Of a stretch of DNA of 64,000 bases, positions 1 to 8,973 are shown piece by piece. Position numbers and translations under genes: made by a program. The notes under the pieces are model-generated. The model saw nothing but the letters and a program-made list of their open reading frames with translations. It was not told the origin of the DNA and did not search any database. The stretch's first letter is position 1. Each line of letters opens with the position of its first letter. Source of the stretch: Planctomycetaceae bacterium (GTDB lineage Bacteria > Planctomycetota > Planctomycetia > Planctomycetales > Planctomycetaceae); contig JAKFUG010000007.1 of assembly GCA_021732785.1 (NCBI GenBank), positions 82,984 to 146,983 of the forward strand, read 5' to 3'.

Positions 1-267
1 GTCGGAGTCGTGGGTGTCCGCGCAGGAATTGAGGGATCCGTCCCCATCGTCCCGCTTATGTTCAAACGCTGCAGTCTTCACGGAGTCCTGCTGACCACCG
101 AATCCCCGGAATCGGCCCAGCAAGCGTGGCGGACAATCGTCGAACTCCTGCAGGCACACCACGCGGAACCCATTATTGCCAAACGATTTCCGTTGACGGA
201 AACTGCCGCCGCGTTCCAGCAACTGGCGTCCGACGTGTTCGGCAAGATCGTCGTCGATGTCCGCTAG
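1..267 (+). CDS. Medium-chain (zinc-type) dehydrogenase, C-terminal fragment
   Basis: The frame is open from the first base of the window and ends at TAG 265-267, so only the last 88 codons are present and the true start lies upstream. The remaining part has the C-terminal layout of the MDR (alcohol/threonine/sorbitol dehydrogenase, quinone oxidoreductase) superfamily: a hydrophobic strand and helix after the Rossmann fold, then the ending AAAFQQLASDVFGKIVV, which matches the usual 'eAf..l..g...GKivl' close of the family. These enzymes oxidise alcohols or reduce C=C or C=O bonds with NAD(P)H in the cytoplasm. The substrate cannot be read from this fragment, and the zinc ligands and nucleotide-binding motif lie outside the window. 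Confidence 0.75.
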   Translation, partial: VGVVGVRAGIEGSVPIVPLMFKRCSLHGVLLTTESPESAQQAWRTIVELLQAHHAEPIIAKRFPLTETAAAFQQLASDVFGKIVVDVR

Positions 268-432
268 CGGCGAGTTGGCTGCTCCCGGATTTCCGGCTGA
301 ACGGCAAGTCTTCATGTGAAAACGAGCGATTGGGCTCGTGGGGCGGATTTCTGGTGATCCGCGGCTGACAACCGGACGTTTCTCGCTATCGGGAAAGGCT
401 TTACGCCACTGTCGAGGCAGAAATATTCCCCA

Positions 433-489
433 AATCTTAACAATTGTGAAGTCGCAATCTTAACAATTCTGCGATACCGTTCTGACAAC
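433..489 (+). promoter_or_regulatory. Putative Pho box array upstream of pstS
   Basis: The 13-mer AATCTTAACAATT occurs exactly twice, at 433-445 and 456-468. A third, weaker copy (CTGACAAC) starts at 482. The CTTAACA-like units therefore begin at 436, 459 and 482, a 23-bp period. Half-period units TGAAGTC (447) and TGCGATA (470) give a spacing of 11-12-11-12 bp. PhoB/PhoP-type regulators are known to bind tandem direct repeats about one helical turn apart (E. coli CTGTCAT boxes; cyanobacterial YTTAAYY boxes). The array ends about 50 bp before the pstS ATG. Binding by the regulator encoded at 5478-6203 is an inference. Confidence 0.6.
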
Positions 490-539
490 TTAGCCAAACC
501 GTGACGTCCCCACTTCGACCTCGCAGAACGTAGAACATC

Positions 540-1562
540 ATGAAGCTCTCGAAACGGAATTCTTCCACAACGCTTTTAAGCTCGGTGCTAACCCTTTCGA
601 CATTGGCTTTGCTGGTGTTGACCGTCCCGATGGGTTGCAAAGTTGAATCGGAAAGCAAACCGGGAACGACCGCAACCGATGGCGCAGGCAGCCCCGCCGC
701 AGCCGGCGGGCCAGTCGAAGCCATCACGGTGAACGGTTCGAGCACCGTCTACCCGATTTCGCAGGCGGTGGCCGAAGCGTACAAGGAAAGGAACCCGGGC
801 ATCGAAATCTCGGTCGGTCTGGCGGGAACAGGGGGCGGATTCGAAAAGTTTGCCCTCGGCGATCTCGACATTTGCGACGCCTCGCGGCCGATTCGCGATT
901 CGGAAAAGGAAGCCTGTGCCAAGGCGGGCGTCGAGTATCTCGAACTGGAAGTCGCGATTGATGCCCTGACCGTGGTCGTCAATCCCGCGAACGACTGGGC
1001 TCCCTGCCTGTCGGTCAGCCAGTTGAAAAAGATCTGGGGTCCGGGGAGCCAGGTGACCAAGTGGAACGAAATTGATCCCAACTGGCCCGATCACAAAATC
1101 GAGCTCTTCGGGGCGGATACGGCGTCAGGAACGTTCGACTATTTCACCGAGGTGATCGTCGGCAAAGCCAAACAAAGCCGCACTGACTATACCCAAAACT
1201 CGAACGACAACGTCCTGGTACAAGGTGTTGCCGATGAGAAATACTCGCTGGGCTACTTCGGTTACGGCTACTACGCCGAGAATCCGGATCGCCTGAAAGC
1301 GGTCGCGATCAAAGCGACGGACGATGCCGAATGCGTGCTGCCGTCTGCGGAAACGGTTGACAACAACACCTACATTCCCCTGTCGCGACCCCTGTACATT
1401 TATGTGAACAAGAAGTCGCTGCAGCGCAAAGCCGTTGCCGGGTATGTGCAATTTTATCTGAGCGACGCCGGGCAGAAGCTGGTCACCGAGCGAAAATTTC
1501 TGCTGATGAAAGCCCTCGTGCTGGCAGACATGCAGGCGAAACTGGCGGAAGCACTGAAGTAG
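540..1562 (+). CDS. pstS: Phosphate ABC transporter substrate-binding protein PstS
   Basis: This 340-residue exported protein captures inorganic phosphate for the PstCAB importer. It has a hydrophobic signal segment (about residues 13-30) ending in PMGCKVE, a possible but weak lipobox with Cys31 as lipidation site, then a low-complexity Gly/Ala/Thr linker typical of lipoproteins. The mature part opens with the PstS signature VNGSSTVYPIS, followed by GTGGGFEKF and DICDASRPI, which form the phosphate-binding lip (SphX/PstS group). It is first of a pst-phoU operon, 42 bp ahead of pstC. No strong Shine-Dalgarno precedes the ATG, but the next in-frame starts would lose the signal peptide. Regulation by phosphate is suggested by the repeat array at 433-489. 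Confidence 0.95.
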   Translation: MKLSKRNSSTTLLSSVLTLSTLALLVLTVPMGCKVESESKPGTTATDGAGSPAAAGGPVEAITVNGSSTVYPISQAVAEAYKERNPGIEISVGLAGTGGGFEKFALGDLDICDASRPIRDSEKEACAKAGVEYLELEVAIDALTVVVNPANDWAPCLSVSQLKKIWGPGSQVTKWNEIDPNWPDHKIELFGADTASGTFDYFTEVIVGKAKQSRTDYTQNSNDNVLVQGVADEKYSLGYFGYGYYAENPDRLKAVAIKATDDAECVLPSAETVDNNTYIPLSRPLYIYVNKKSLQRKAVAGYVQFYLSDAGQKLVTERKFLLMKALVLADMQAKLAEALK

Positions 1563-1604
1563 CGATGATTCATCGCCAAGCCTGGTGATAGCCTCTTCCC
1601 GGAT

Positions 1605-2618
1605 ATGGGCATGAACGCCGGATCTCCGACGCCAGCAGTACCGACCTTAACCGCAGTGGATGCACCACGGTCATCGTCGCTGAAGCGCCGCTTTTCGTGG
1701 AACGGCGCTTATGAAAAGTGCATTCGGATCGTGCTGTTGTGCTGTGCGCTGGTGTCGGTCATCACCACCGCGGCGATTGTTTTCGTGCTGCTTTACGAAT
1801 CGGTCTTGTGGTTTCCCGGACACACGCCGTTCTTTGGCAAAGTGTCGCTCATCGAATTCCTGACGGCGAGCCAATGGACGCCGCAGTTTGCAGGAAATCA
1901 GCACTTCGGCATCATGCCATTGATTTGTGGAACGCTGCTGACGACTGTCACGGCGGGAGCCATTGGCCTGCCGATGGGATTGGCGAGTGCGATTTACCTC
2001 AGTGAATATGCCTCCCCGCAAGCGCGATCGGTGCTCAAGCCATCGCTGGAGTTACTCGCAGGGATTCCGACCGTTGTGTATGGATACATCGGTCTGTTCT
2101 TCCTGACGCCCATGTTGATCAAGCCTGTCCTGTCGGGTGTGTTTGGACTTTCCGTCGACGGTTTCAACGCTCTCAGCGGCGGGATTGTCGTGGGCATGAT
2201 GATCATGCCGATGGTCGCCTCGCTCAGTGAAGACGTTTTGCGGGCGGTTCCTTCGAGTCTGCGGGAAGCGGGCTATGCGTTGGGAGCGACGAAATACGAT
2301 GTCTCCGCGAAGATCATCGTCCCGTCGGCTCTCTCGGGAATTATCGCCTCCTTTCTGCTCGCCTTATCGCGGGCGATTGGTGAGACGATGGCCGTTGCCA
2401 TTGCCTGCGGTGCCCGCCCCCAACTGACGTTGAACCCCCTCCGTCAGATTCAGACGATGACCAGTTTCATCGTGAACATCATGCAGGGCGATACACCAGT
2501 GGGCTCGATCGAGTACCAAAGTTTGTATGCGGTCGCACTGGTTCTGTTCTTGATTACCCTCACGATGAATTACGTCTCGCAGTGGATTCTGCGACGGTAT
2601 CGGGAGGCGTATCAATGA
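1605..2618 (+). CDS. pstC: Phosphate ABC transporter permease PstC
   Basis: Inner-membrane subunit of the phosphate importer, 337 residues with about six transmembrane helices, the first near residues 40-65. The C-terminal half holds the EAA-type loop that contacts the ATPase ([20 protein letters not shown]), followed by [14 protein letters not shown], both diagnostic for PstC. The N-terminal tail is a short Pro/Thr/Ser-rich cytoplasmic extension. A second ATG lies two codons downstream (1611) and cannot be excluded. The stop codon overlaps the pstA start as ATGA, so translational coupling is likely. Confidence 0.95.
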   Translation: MGMNAGSPTPAVPTLTAVDAPRSSSLKRRFSWNGAYEKCIRIVLLCCALVSVITTAAIVFVLLYESVLWFPGHTPFFGKVSLIEFLTASQWTPQFAGNQHFGIMPLICGTLLTTVTAGAIGLPMGLASAIYLSEYASPQARSVLKPSLELLAGIPTVVYGYIGLFFLTPMLIKPVLSGVFGLSVDGFNALSGGIVVGMMIMPMVASLSEDVLRAVPSSLREAGYALGATKYDVSAKIIVPSALSGIIASFLLALSRAIGETMAVAIACGARPQLTLNPLRQIQTMTSFIVNIMQGDTPVGSIEYQSLYAVALVLFLITLTMNYVSQWILRRYREAYQ

Positions 2619-3610
2619 GCCAGACTCCCGAAAATTTCTCGGCGAATCTCGCATGGCGGCACCGGCAGGGGTGGCTGTTCGCCGCCGCTTGCCGCCTGGC
2701 GACCTGGGCAAGCGTTGTCTTTCTGGCGATCATTCTGCTGGTGATTATCGCACAGGCATGGCCCCGTTTAACTCTCGGCTTCCTCACGCGGTTTGATTCT
2801 TACAAGCCGGAGTCCGCGGGGATGCTGGCCGGGATACTCGGCAGCTTCTGGTTGATCGGTTTCACCGCGGCGATTTGCGTCCCGATTGGTATCGGGGCAG
2901 CGATCTATCTCGAAGAATATGCCCGGTCGAATTGGGTGACGCGCTTCATTCAGTTGAACATTTCCAACCTCGCGGGTGTACCGTCGATTGTCTTCGGCAT
3001 TCTCGGCTTCACGGCGTTCGTGCGCATGTTCGGTCTTCCACGAAATACCATTGTTTTGACACTCGGTTTCGCCGACGTTCGCATCCCATTGCCGTTCGGG
3101 CGATCGGTCATTGCCGGGGCCTTGACGCTGGCGCTGCTGTGCCTCCCGGTGGTGATTATCGCCTCGCAGGAAGCGCTCCGTTCCGTGCCCGCATCACTGC
3201 GACATGCGGCCCTCGCGCTCGGAGCCACGAAATGGCAGACGATTTCCCGGCAGGTGTTGCCCGCGGCCATGCCCGGCATTCTGACCGGGGTGATTCTGGC
3301 GTTATCGCGTGCGCTGGGAGAAACCGCTCCCCTGGCCGTCCTCGGTGCCGCATTCTTCATTACGTTCGCTCCGGGTCGCATCAATTCCGCGACCGATCTG
3401 GGCCAACATCCCGATCGCCTGCTGCAAGTTCCGTTCGATCAATTCACAGCGATGCCCTTACAGATTTACAATTGGGTAAACGAACAATCCCGCGATTTCC
3501 AGCAGCAAGTGTCTGCCGCGGGGATTGTGGTGCTCCTCGTCATTCTCGTGTTAATGAATGGTTCGGCGATTCTGATTCGACAACATTTCCAACGGAAGAT
3601 TCGTTGGTAG
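2615..3610 (+). CDS. pstA: Phosphate ABC transporter permease PstA
   Basis: Second membrane subunit of the phosphate importer, 331 residues. The ATG at 2615 is chosen because it overlaps the pstC stop (ATGA) and has GGGAGG at 2602-2607 with 7-nt spacing; an earlier in-frame start at 2582 lies inside pstC. The EAA loop [19 protein letters not shown] and the following [15 protein letters not shown] identify PstA. A roughly 50-residue periplasmic segment before the last helix (about residues 255-305) is longer than in E. coli PstA but common in environmental PstA proteins. It pairs with PstC to form the channel energised by PstB. Confidence 0.95.
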   Translation: MSQTPENFSANLAWRHRQGWLFAAACRLATWASVVFLAIILLVIIAQAWPRLTLGFLTRFDSYKPESAGMLAGILGSFWLIGFTAAICVPIGIGAAIYLEEYARSNWVTRFIQLNISNLAGVPSIVFGILGFTAFVRMFGLPRNTIVLTLGFADVRIPLPFGRSVIAGALTLALLCLPVVIIASQEALRSVPASLRHAALALGATKWQTISRQVLPAAMPGILTGVILALSRALGETAPLAVLGAAFFITFAPGRINSATDLGQHPDRLLQVPFDQFTAMPLQIYNWVNEQSRDFQQQVSAAGIVVLLVILVLMNGSAILIRQHFQRKIRW

Positions 3611-3628
3611 GTTCCGCAACGAGACACC

Positions 3629-4606
3629 ATGTCGACCGAGCAACATCATTCCCCGACGCCCGACTCCGATCGCCCCCCTTCGGTCGGTCAGGCATCGCAG
3701 AATGAGCAGCGTTTCCCTCAGCCAGAAGTGACACCCATGCCTAATGCTGTGTCCGGTAGCACCGGTTCGCTGGAGACCAGGCGGTCCGCAGGGCCGTCGT
3801 TGCCTCCTCCGACGTTGGGCGCCGCCGCGAACGCGACGCCGGATGCCAAGCGGACAACCAAGATCCAGACGCAGGACATGGGATTCTTCTACGGAACCCA
3901 TCAAGCCCTGCAAAAGATCACGCTGAACATTCCCGAGCGATCGGTCACCGCGTTGATTGGTCCCTCCGGCTGTGGAAAGAGCACCTATCTGCGGTCGCTC
4001 AACCGGATGAACGACATCATTGAAGGCACGCGGATCACCGGCACAGTCCTGCTCGACGGCGAAGACATTTATGCGCGCGATGTCGATGTGGTGGAACTTC
4101 GCAAGCGCGTCGGCATGGTCTTTCAGAAATCGACACCGTTCCCCAAATCGATCTTCGACAACATCGCCTTCGGACCACGGATCGCGGGGGTCAGCAGCAT
4201 GGCGACACTAACGCCGCTGGTGGAACGCTGCCTCAAACAAGCCGCCCTGTGGAACGAAGTCAAAGACCGCTTGAAAGATTCCGCGCTGGCGTTGTCCGGC
4301 GGGCAACAACAGCGGTTGTGCATTGCCCGGGCGCTCGCCACCAATCCCGACGTGCTGCTGATGGACGAACCGGCGTCCGCCCTGGATCCGGGATCGACCG
4401 CCCGAATTGAAGACCTGATTGATGATCTGCGGAAGAACTACACCATCGTCATCGTGACGCATAACATGCAACAGGCCGCGCGCGTCAGCGAACTGACCGC
4501 CTTCTTCTGCATGGGGCGGTTGGTCGAAGTCGGGCGCACCAAGCAGCTCTTTACGAATCCCAAGGAAAAAGAGACCGAAGACTATATCACCGGGCGTTTC
4601 GGCTGA
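3629..4606 (+). CDS. pstB: Phosphate ABC transporter ATPase PstB
   Basis: Cytoplasmic ATPase of the phosphate importer, 325 residues against about 255-275 for most PstB proteins. The extra length is a Pro/Ser/Thr-rich N-terminal tail of about 70 residues before the ABC domain begins near [16 protein letters not shown]. Walker A is GPSGCGKST, the Q-loop is [12 protein letters not shown], the signature is [15 protein letters not shown], Walker B is [13 protein letters not shown], and the switch His sits in IVTHNMQQA. The PstB-specific RSLNRMNDI follows Walker A. An internal ATG at 3737 would shorten the tail to about 36 residues. The gene is 18 bp after pstA. Confidence 0.95.
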   Translation: MSTEQHHSPTPDSDRPPSVGQASQNEQRFPQPEVTPMPNAVSGSTGSLETRRSAGPSLPPPTLGAAANATPDAKRTTKIQTQDMGFFYGTHQALQKITLNIPERSVTALIGPSGCGKSTYLRSLNRMNDIIEGTRITGTVLLDGEDIYARDVDVVELRKRVGMVFQKSTPFPKSIFDNIAFGPRIAGVSSMATLTPLVERCLKQAALWNEVKDRLKDSALALSGGQQQRLCIARALATNPDVLLMDEPASALDPGSTARIEDLIDDLRKNYTIVIVTHNMQQAARVSELTAFFCMGRLVEVGRTKQLFTNPKEKETEDYITGRFG

Positions 4607-4671
4607 GCCGGCGCTGCTGCGAATTTCCACACCGCTCCCGGCCAGTTTGAGTGCCAGGGAAGGAATGCGTT

Positions 4672-5373
4672 ATGTCGATTCACCTGATCCGCGATCTCGA
4701 TTCATTGCACCGGTTGCTGCTCACGATGTGCAGCCGCGTGGAAGACATGATTCACTCCGCGGTCGAGGCGTTGCACAATCCGGATTACAGCCGCGCTCGG
4801 GACATCATCGCTCAGGACGACGTGATTGATGCGCTCGACGTGGAAATCGAAGAAGAATGTTTGAAGCTGCTGGCGCTGCATCAACCGGTGGCCATCGATC
4901 TCCGTCGCATTACCACAGTGATGAAAATCAGTGCCGAGCTGGAACGCGTGGCCGACCTGGGGGCAAGCATCGCGGAACGAGCCCTCGGCATCATCAGCAC
5001 GCCGGAAATCGCCGTCCCCGAGAACCTGAAGGAAATGTCGCGGCAGGCGCTCGACATGCTGCATCACAGCATTGATGCCTACGTCCAACTCGACGTCCGT
5101 CTGGCGCGCCGTGTCTGCCTGCTTGATGAATCGGTCGACCAACTCAATCGTGAAATCATTGACGAGCTGACCTCATTGATGCGCAACCGTCCCGACTTAA
5201 TTGATCCTGCGCTTCATTTATTCTCGGCATCACGACAGATTGAGCGCATCGCCGATCATGCTACGAACATTGCCGAGGACGTGGTGTACCTCGTTCAAGG
5301 TGAGATCATTCGCCATCGCAACCGTATCGATGCCCGCGGTCCGCAGGCCGATTCAGCAACTGATGTTGCCTGA
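4672..5373 (+). CDS. phoU: Phosphate signalling protein PhoU
   Basis: All-helical, 234-residue cytoplasmic protein with two PhoU repeats (about residues 8-105 and 115-215). PhoU is known to link PstSCAB transport state to the Pho sensor kinase and to restrain phosphate uptake. Metal-binding-type motifs of the repeats are visible as LERVADLGASIAERAL and QIERIADHATNIAEDVVYL. The ATG at 4672 is preferred over an upstream GTG (4651) because GGGAAGGA precedes it at good spacing. It follows pstB by 65 bp and precedes the response regulator by 104 bp, the usual order for a Pho locus. Confidence 0.95.
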   Translation: MSIHLIRDLDSLHRLLLTMCSRVEDMIHSAVEALHNPDYSRARDIIAQDDVIDALDVEIEEECLKLLALHQPVAIDLRRITTVMKISAELERVADLGASIAERALGIISTPEIAVPENLKEMSRQALDMLHHSIDAYVQLDVRLARRVCLLDESVDQLNREIIDELTSLMRNRPDLIDPALHLFSASRQIERIADHATNIAEDVVYLVQGEIIRHRNRIDARGPQADSATDVA

Positions 5374-5477
5374 TTCTGCACTGCCGGCTCACAGCGCGGA
5401 CCATCGTCCATCACGTCGATCCATTTCGGGAATGGTTCCCGGAAGGGTAGCTCCGTTGTTCTGGCTATTGAGCGAAG

Positions 5478-6203
5478 ATGTCGAAATCTCGATTGCTGAT
5501 TGTCGAAGATGAACGTTCCCTTGCGGAAGTTCTTCAGTACAACCTGGAGAAAGAAGGGTTCGAAGTCATGACGGCGGCGGATGGCCAGGACGGCGTCCGC
5601 AAGGCACAGGCCCACACGCCCGACCTGGTCGTGCTCGATCTAATGCTGCCGATCATCGAAGGCTTTGAAGTTTGCCGCATTTTGCGCAGCGATGCCAAAA
5701 CGCAGAACATTCGCATTCTGATGCTCACCGCGCGAAGTGAAGAAGTCGATGAGATTGTGGGCTTCAATATGGGAGCCGACGATTACGTCACCAAGCCCTT
5801 CAAGATCAAACCGCTGGTGCATCGGATCAAGGCGTTGCTGCGGCGCGATGCTTCGGCCGAGCAAGCGCGCGACGTCATCAACGCCGGGGGCATTGAAATC
5901 GACCGCATCAATCATTCGGCCCGTGCCGATGGTCAGGATCTGCATCTGACCCCCACCGAATTCCGGCTGCTCTGGACACTCGCGCGGCAACCGGGACGTC
6001 CGTTTGGCAGGAACGAATTGATGGATCGATGCCGCGGTGAAGATGCCAATGCGCTCGAGCGAACGATCGATGTGCATGTGCGATCGTTGCGTCAAAAGCT
6101 CGAACAACGTGCCGATCTGATCGAAACCGTCCGGGGTGTGGGTTATCGATTTCGAAGTGAACCGATGGCTGGTCCTCTCGAAGGTGAAGCGACTTCCGCA
6201 TAG
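5478..6203 (+). CDS. phoB: OmpR/PhoB-family response regulator
   Basis: A 241-residue two-component regulator with an N-terminal receiver (about 5-120) and a C-terminal winged-helix DNA-binding domain (about 135-230). Receiver residues are present: acidic pair EDE near residue 10, phospho-acceptor Asp in VVLDLMLP, the conserved Thr in MLTARSEE and Lys in YVTKPFKIKP. The output domain ends with RGVGYRFRSEP, typical of PhoB/PhoP. Position just after phoU suggests it is the Pho regulator acting on the pst promoter. No histidine kinase (PhoR) follows; the next gene is an unrelated secreted protein, so the kinase must be elsewhere. Confidence 0.85.
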   Translation: MSKSRLLIVEDERSLAEVLQYNLEKEGFEVMTAADGQDGVRKAQAHTPDLVVLDLMLPIIEGFEVCRILRSDAKTQNIRILMLTARSEEVDEIVGFNMGADDYVTKPFKIKPLVHRIKALLRRDASAEQARDVINAGGIEIDRINHSARADGQDLHLTPTEFRLLWTLARQPGRPFGRNELMDRCRGEDANALERTIDVHVRSLRQKLEQRADLIETVRGVGYRFRSEPMAGPLEGEATSA

Positions 6204-6229
6204 CCCGTCCTGAATCGGCGCGGTAAACT

Positions 6230-6253
6230 CACGAAGAGACGAACTCTTTCGTG
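6230..6253 (+). terminator. Imperfect hairpin after the Pho regulator
   Basis: CACGAAGAG at 6230-6238 can pair with CTCTTTCGTG at 6244-6253 around a 5-nt loop, with one bulged base. It lies 26 bp after the regulator stop. There is no T-run, so it is at best a weak or factor-assisted terminator. It covers a GTG at 6251 that would otherwise be a possible start of the next gene. Confidence 0.3.
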
Positions 6254-6268
6254 GGATGCGAACACACC

Positions 6269-8941
6269 ATGCGGCGGGTATGGTTCTGGTGGATGGCGGT
6301 GGCATGCCTGAGCGGTTCATTCGCGCAGGCTGCGGAGCCAATGCCTGTCGACTGGACGCAGCGTCGCATTGATCCGGCTCTTCGCGAAGGTTGGGCGTAT
6401 CGCCCTTTGCAAACCGTTGCCATTCCCGCAGTCGATAGCGCGGGTGTTGTGAATCCCGTGGACCGGTTTCTCGCGGCGGCTCAATCGCGTGCCGGCGTGA
6501 CACCCAATCCGACCGTCGATCGTCGAGCCTTGTTGCGGCGGCTGTCGTTCACATTGACCGGACTTCCCCCCGCGGCGGAAGAAGTCGCCGCATTTGTCGC
6601 CGATGATGCACCGGACGCCGTTGATCGCTGCGTGGACCGCCTGCTCGCCAGTCCGCACTATGGCATCCGTTGGGCGAGGCACTGGCTCGATATCGCCCGC
6701 TTTGCGGAAAGCCACGGCTATGAACACGACTATGATCGCCCGACGGCGCATCACTACCGCGACTTCGTCGTCCAGGCGTGGAATGCCGATCAACCCTTCG
6801 ATGAATTCGTGCGTTGGCAAATCGCCGGCGATCAAATGTCGCCCCAGGATCGTCTGGCCTGGATGGCAACCGGCTTCCTTGCCGCGGGGCCGCACAGCAC
6901 GCAGATCACCAAGCGCGAAGTTGAACGTCAGCGCTACGATGAACTCGATGACATGGTGATGACGATCAGCACGGCCTTGCTCGGCTTGAATGTGAGCTGT
7001 GCGCGATGCCACGACCATCCGTACGATCCCATTCCGCAAGCCGATTTCTATCGTTTGGCTGCGTTCTTCACCCGCACCGTTCGCAGCGATGTCGAAGTCG
7101 ATTTTGATCCCGCAGGCTTTCGCACAGCGCAAGCCGAATTTGTGAGGAAACACGCCGCGTTTGAAGATGCGGTCGCCCGCTATGAAGCAACAGAACTGCG
7201 GACTGCCTATCAACAGTGGCGACGGACGGCTCTTCCCGAAAGGCTGCGATCGACATGGTTGTTGCCATCAACGATGGCCGTATCGTCGAAGGAGAATCTT
7301 GTATGGACAGAACAGGCCGATGGTTCGTGGTCAGCAACGGGGCCGACACCGAAGCACGATGAATATCGGCTTCGAATGCAAACCTCTGCCCGGCGTGTCA
7401 CTGCGATCCGACTGGAAGCGCTCACCGATCCTTCCATGACGCACGGCGGTCCTGGCCGTGACGCCGACGGCAACTTCGCGCTCAGTCATGTGGAAGCCTT
7501 CGCGCGCGTGAAGGGCGATCACACCCCCTCGGCGATTCCGCTGGCCCGTGCGGTCGCCACTTTCGAGCAATTCGAAGGAAGCATCGCAGGGGTCCTCGAC
7601 AAGCGCGATGAGACGGCGTGGGGCGTTGATCCGCAACTGGGGCGTCCACACGCGGCCGCGTTTTATTTTGACAAACCGGTGGACTTGATGCCGGACGACG
7701 AGTTGGAAATCAGACTCGCCTTCAGGACGCGACCAGCAGCGTCAATCGGGCGGTTGCGTGTCTCGTTCAGCACAATGCTGAATCCTGCCATTGAGGAAGC
7801 AACGACACCGATACCGGAACGTGTGATTTCCGCTTTACAACAGAACCCATTCGCACTGACTGAGAATGAATGGCCCGCCGTGACGCGCTGGTTTGCACCG
7901 CAGGATGCGGAATGGCAACGCCTCGATGATCTTCGGCGTGATCATGCTGCAACGGTGCCGCGTCCACAGATGAAAACGGTGTTCGTCGCGACGGAAGGCC
8001 GACCGGCCATTCGACTGCATACTCAAGCGGCGGAAGAGTATCTGCCCGAAACGTGCTTTCTCGTACGCGGCGACCCTGCAAATCCGCTTAGAGTGGCGAA
8101 CCCAGGCGTTTTGCAAATTCTCGATCGCGGTGAATCAGCTGCCGTTTTGAATGATCGAGCGGCACTCGCCAAATGGCTCACCGATCATGAGCACGGGGCG
8201 GGAGCTCTTCTGGCCCGGGTGATTGTGAATCGACTGTGGCAGCATCATTTCGGCACGGGATTGGTCGCAACCCCGGACGATTTCGGGACTCGCGGTTCGT
8301 TGCCAAGTCACCCTGCATTGCTGGAATGGCTCGCGGGGGAGCTGATTCGTCATCATTGGCAAATCAAGCCGATTCAGCGGTTACTCGTCACCAGCACTGC
8401 ATTTCAACGGTCGTCATGGCTCACGACGAATTCTGCCGCTAACGACCCTGAGAACCAACTGTTCGCACGCTGGACTTCCCGCCGTCTGGAGGCCGAAGCG
8501 ATTCGCGACGCGATGCTGGTTTTCGCGGATGCGCTGGACGATCGCCTCGACGGTCCGTCCGAACGGGAACCAGAACACCGTCGTCGCAGTCTTTACAGGT
8601 TCATCAAGCGAAGTGCGTCTGACCCATGGTTCGCCTCTTTTGATGCTCCCGATGGTTGCCGCGTGCAGGGACGCCGACCGCAAACGACATCCCCCGCTCA
8701 GATGCTCGCGCTGATGAACGGCGAACAAACACACGCGCTTGCCAGGATCATGGCAGAACGGAGGACGACGAATGCGGACGATCCCATTCGGCATTTTGTT
8801 CAACGTGTCCTGCAACGCGATCCTTCGCCGATAGAACGTGAGTCGATGGTGCGTCTACTCGATAAGTCACCAACCGTCGAACAGTGGACCGACCTGTGCC
8901 ACGTCCTGTTGTCGCTCGATGAGTTCGTTTATCTCGATTGA
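6269..8941 (+). CDS. Secreted DUF1549/DUF1553 protein (no N-terminal cytochrome domain)
   Basis: A planctomycete-type secreted protein of 890 residues. The ATG at 6269 gives a signal peptide (WFWWMAVACLSGSFAQAAEP); an in-frame GTG at 6251 is possible but sits in a hairpin. DUF1549 lies at about residues 60-270, with LLASPHYGIRWARHWLD and a CARCHDHPYDPI CxxCH motif. A variable central part is followed by DUF1553 (about 610-880) with LARVIVNRLWQHHFG and TPDDFGTRG. Unlike the homolog at 60665 it lacks the leading PSCyt1 domain. Function is unproven; these proteins are usually encoded next to DUF1501 proteins, as here, where the stop codon overlaps the next frame. Confidence 0.9.
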   Translation: MRRVWFWWMAVACLSGSFAQAAEPMPVDWTQRRIDPALREGWAYRPLQTVAIPAVDSAGVVNPVDRFLAAAQSRAGVTPNPTVDRRALLRRLSFTLTGLPPAAEEVAAFVADDAPDAVDRCVDRLLASPHYGIRWARHWLDIARFAESHGYEHDYDRPTAHHYRDFVVQAWNADQPFDEFVRWQIAGDQMSPQDRLAWMATGFLAAGPHSTQITKREVERQRYDELDDMVMTISTALLGLNVSCARCHDHPYDPIPQADFYRLAAFFTRTVRSDVEVDFDPAGFRTAQAEFVRKHAAFEDAVARYEATELRTAYQQWRRTALPERLRSTWLLPSTMAVSSKENLVWTEQADGSWSATGPTPKHDEYRLRMQTSARRVTAIRLEALTDPSMTHGGPGRDADGNFALSHVEAFARVKGDHTPSAIPLARAVATFEQFEGSIAGVLDKRDETAWGVDPQLGRPHAAAFYFDKPVDLMPDDELEIRLAFRTRPAASIGRLRVSFSTMLNPAIEEATTPIPERVISALQQNPFALTENEWPAVTRWFAPQDAEWQRLDDLRRDHAATVPRPQMKTVFVATEGRPAIRLHTQAAEEYLPETCFLVRGDPANPLRVANPGVLQILDRGESAAVLNDRAALAKWLTDHEHGAGALLARVIVNRLWQHHFGTGLVATPDDFGTRGSLPSHPALLEWLAGELIRHHWQIKPIQRLLVTSTAFQRSSWLTTNSAANDPENQLFARWTSRRLEAEAIRDAMLVFADALDDRLDGPSEREPEHRRRSLYRFIKRSASDPWFASFDAPDGCRVQGRRPQTTSPAQMLALMNGEQTHALARIMAERRTTNADDPIRHFVQRVLQRDPSPIERESMVRLLDKSPTVEQWTDLCHVLLSLDEFVYLD

Positions 8942-8973
8942 ATGTCGTGAACGCAAATCGACCCCGATCAACG

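Noticed and set aside
2875..3705. 276-codon open frame on the plus strand inside pstA
   Set aside because: Same strand but different frame within pstA; Arg/His-rich shadow of the permease.
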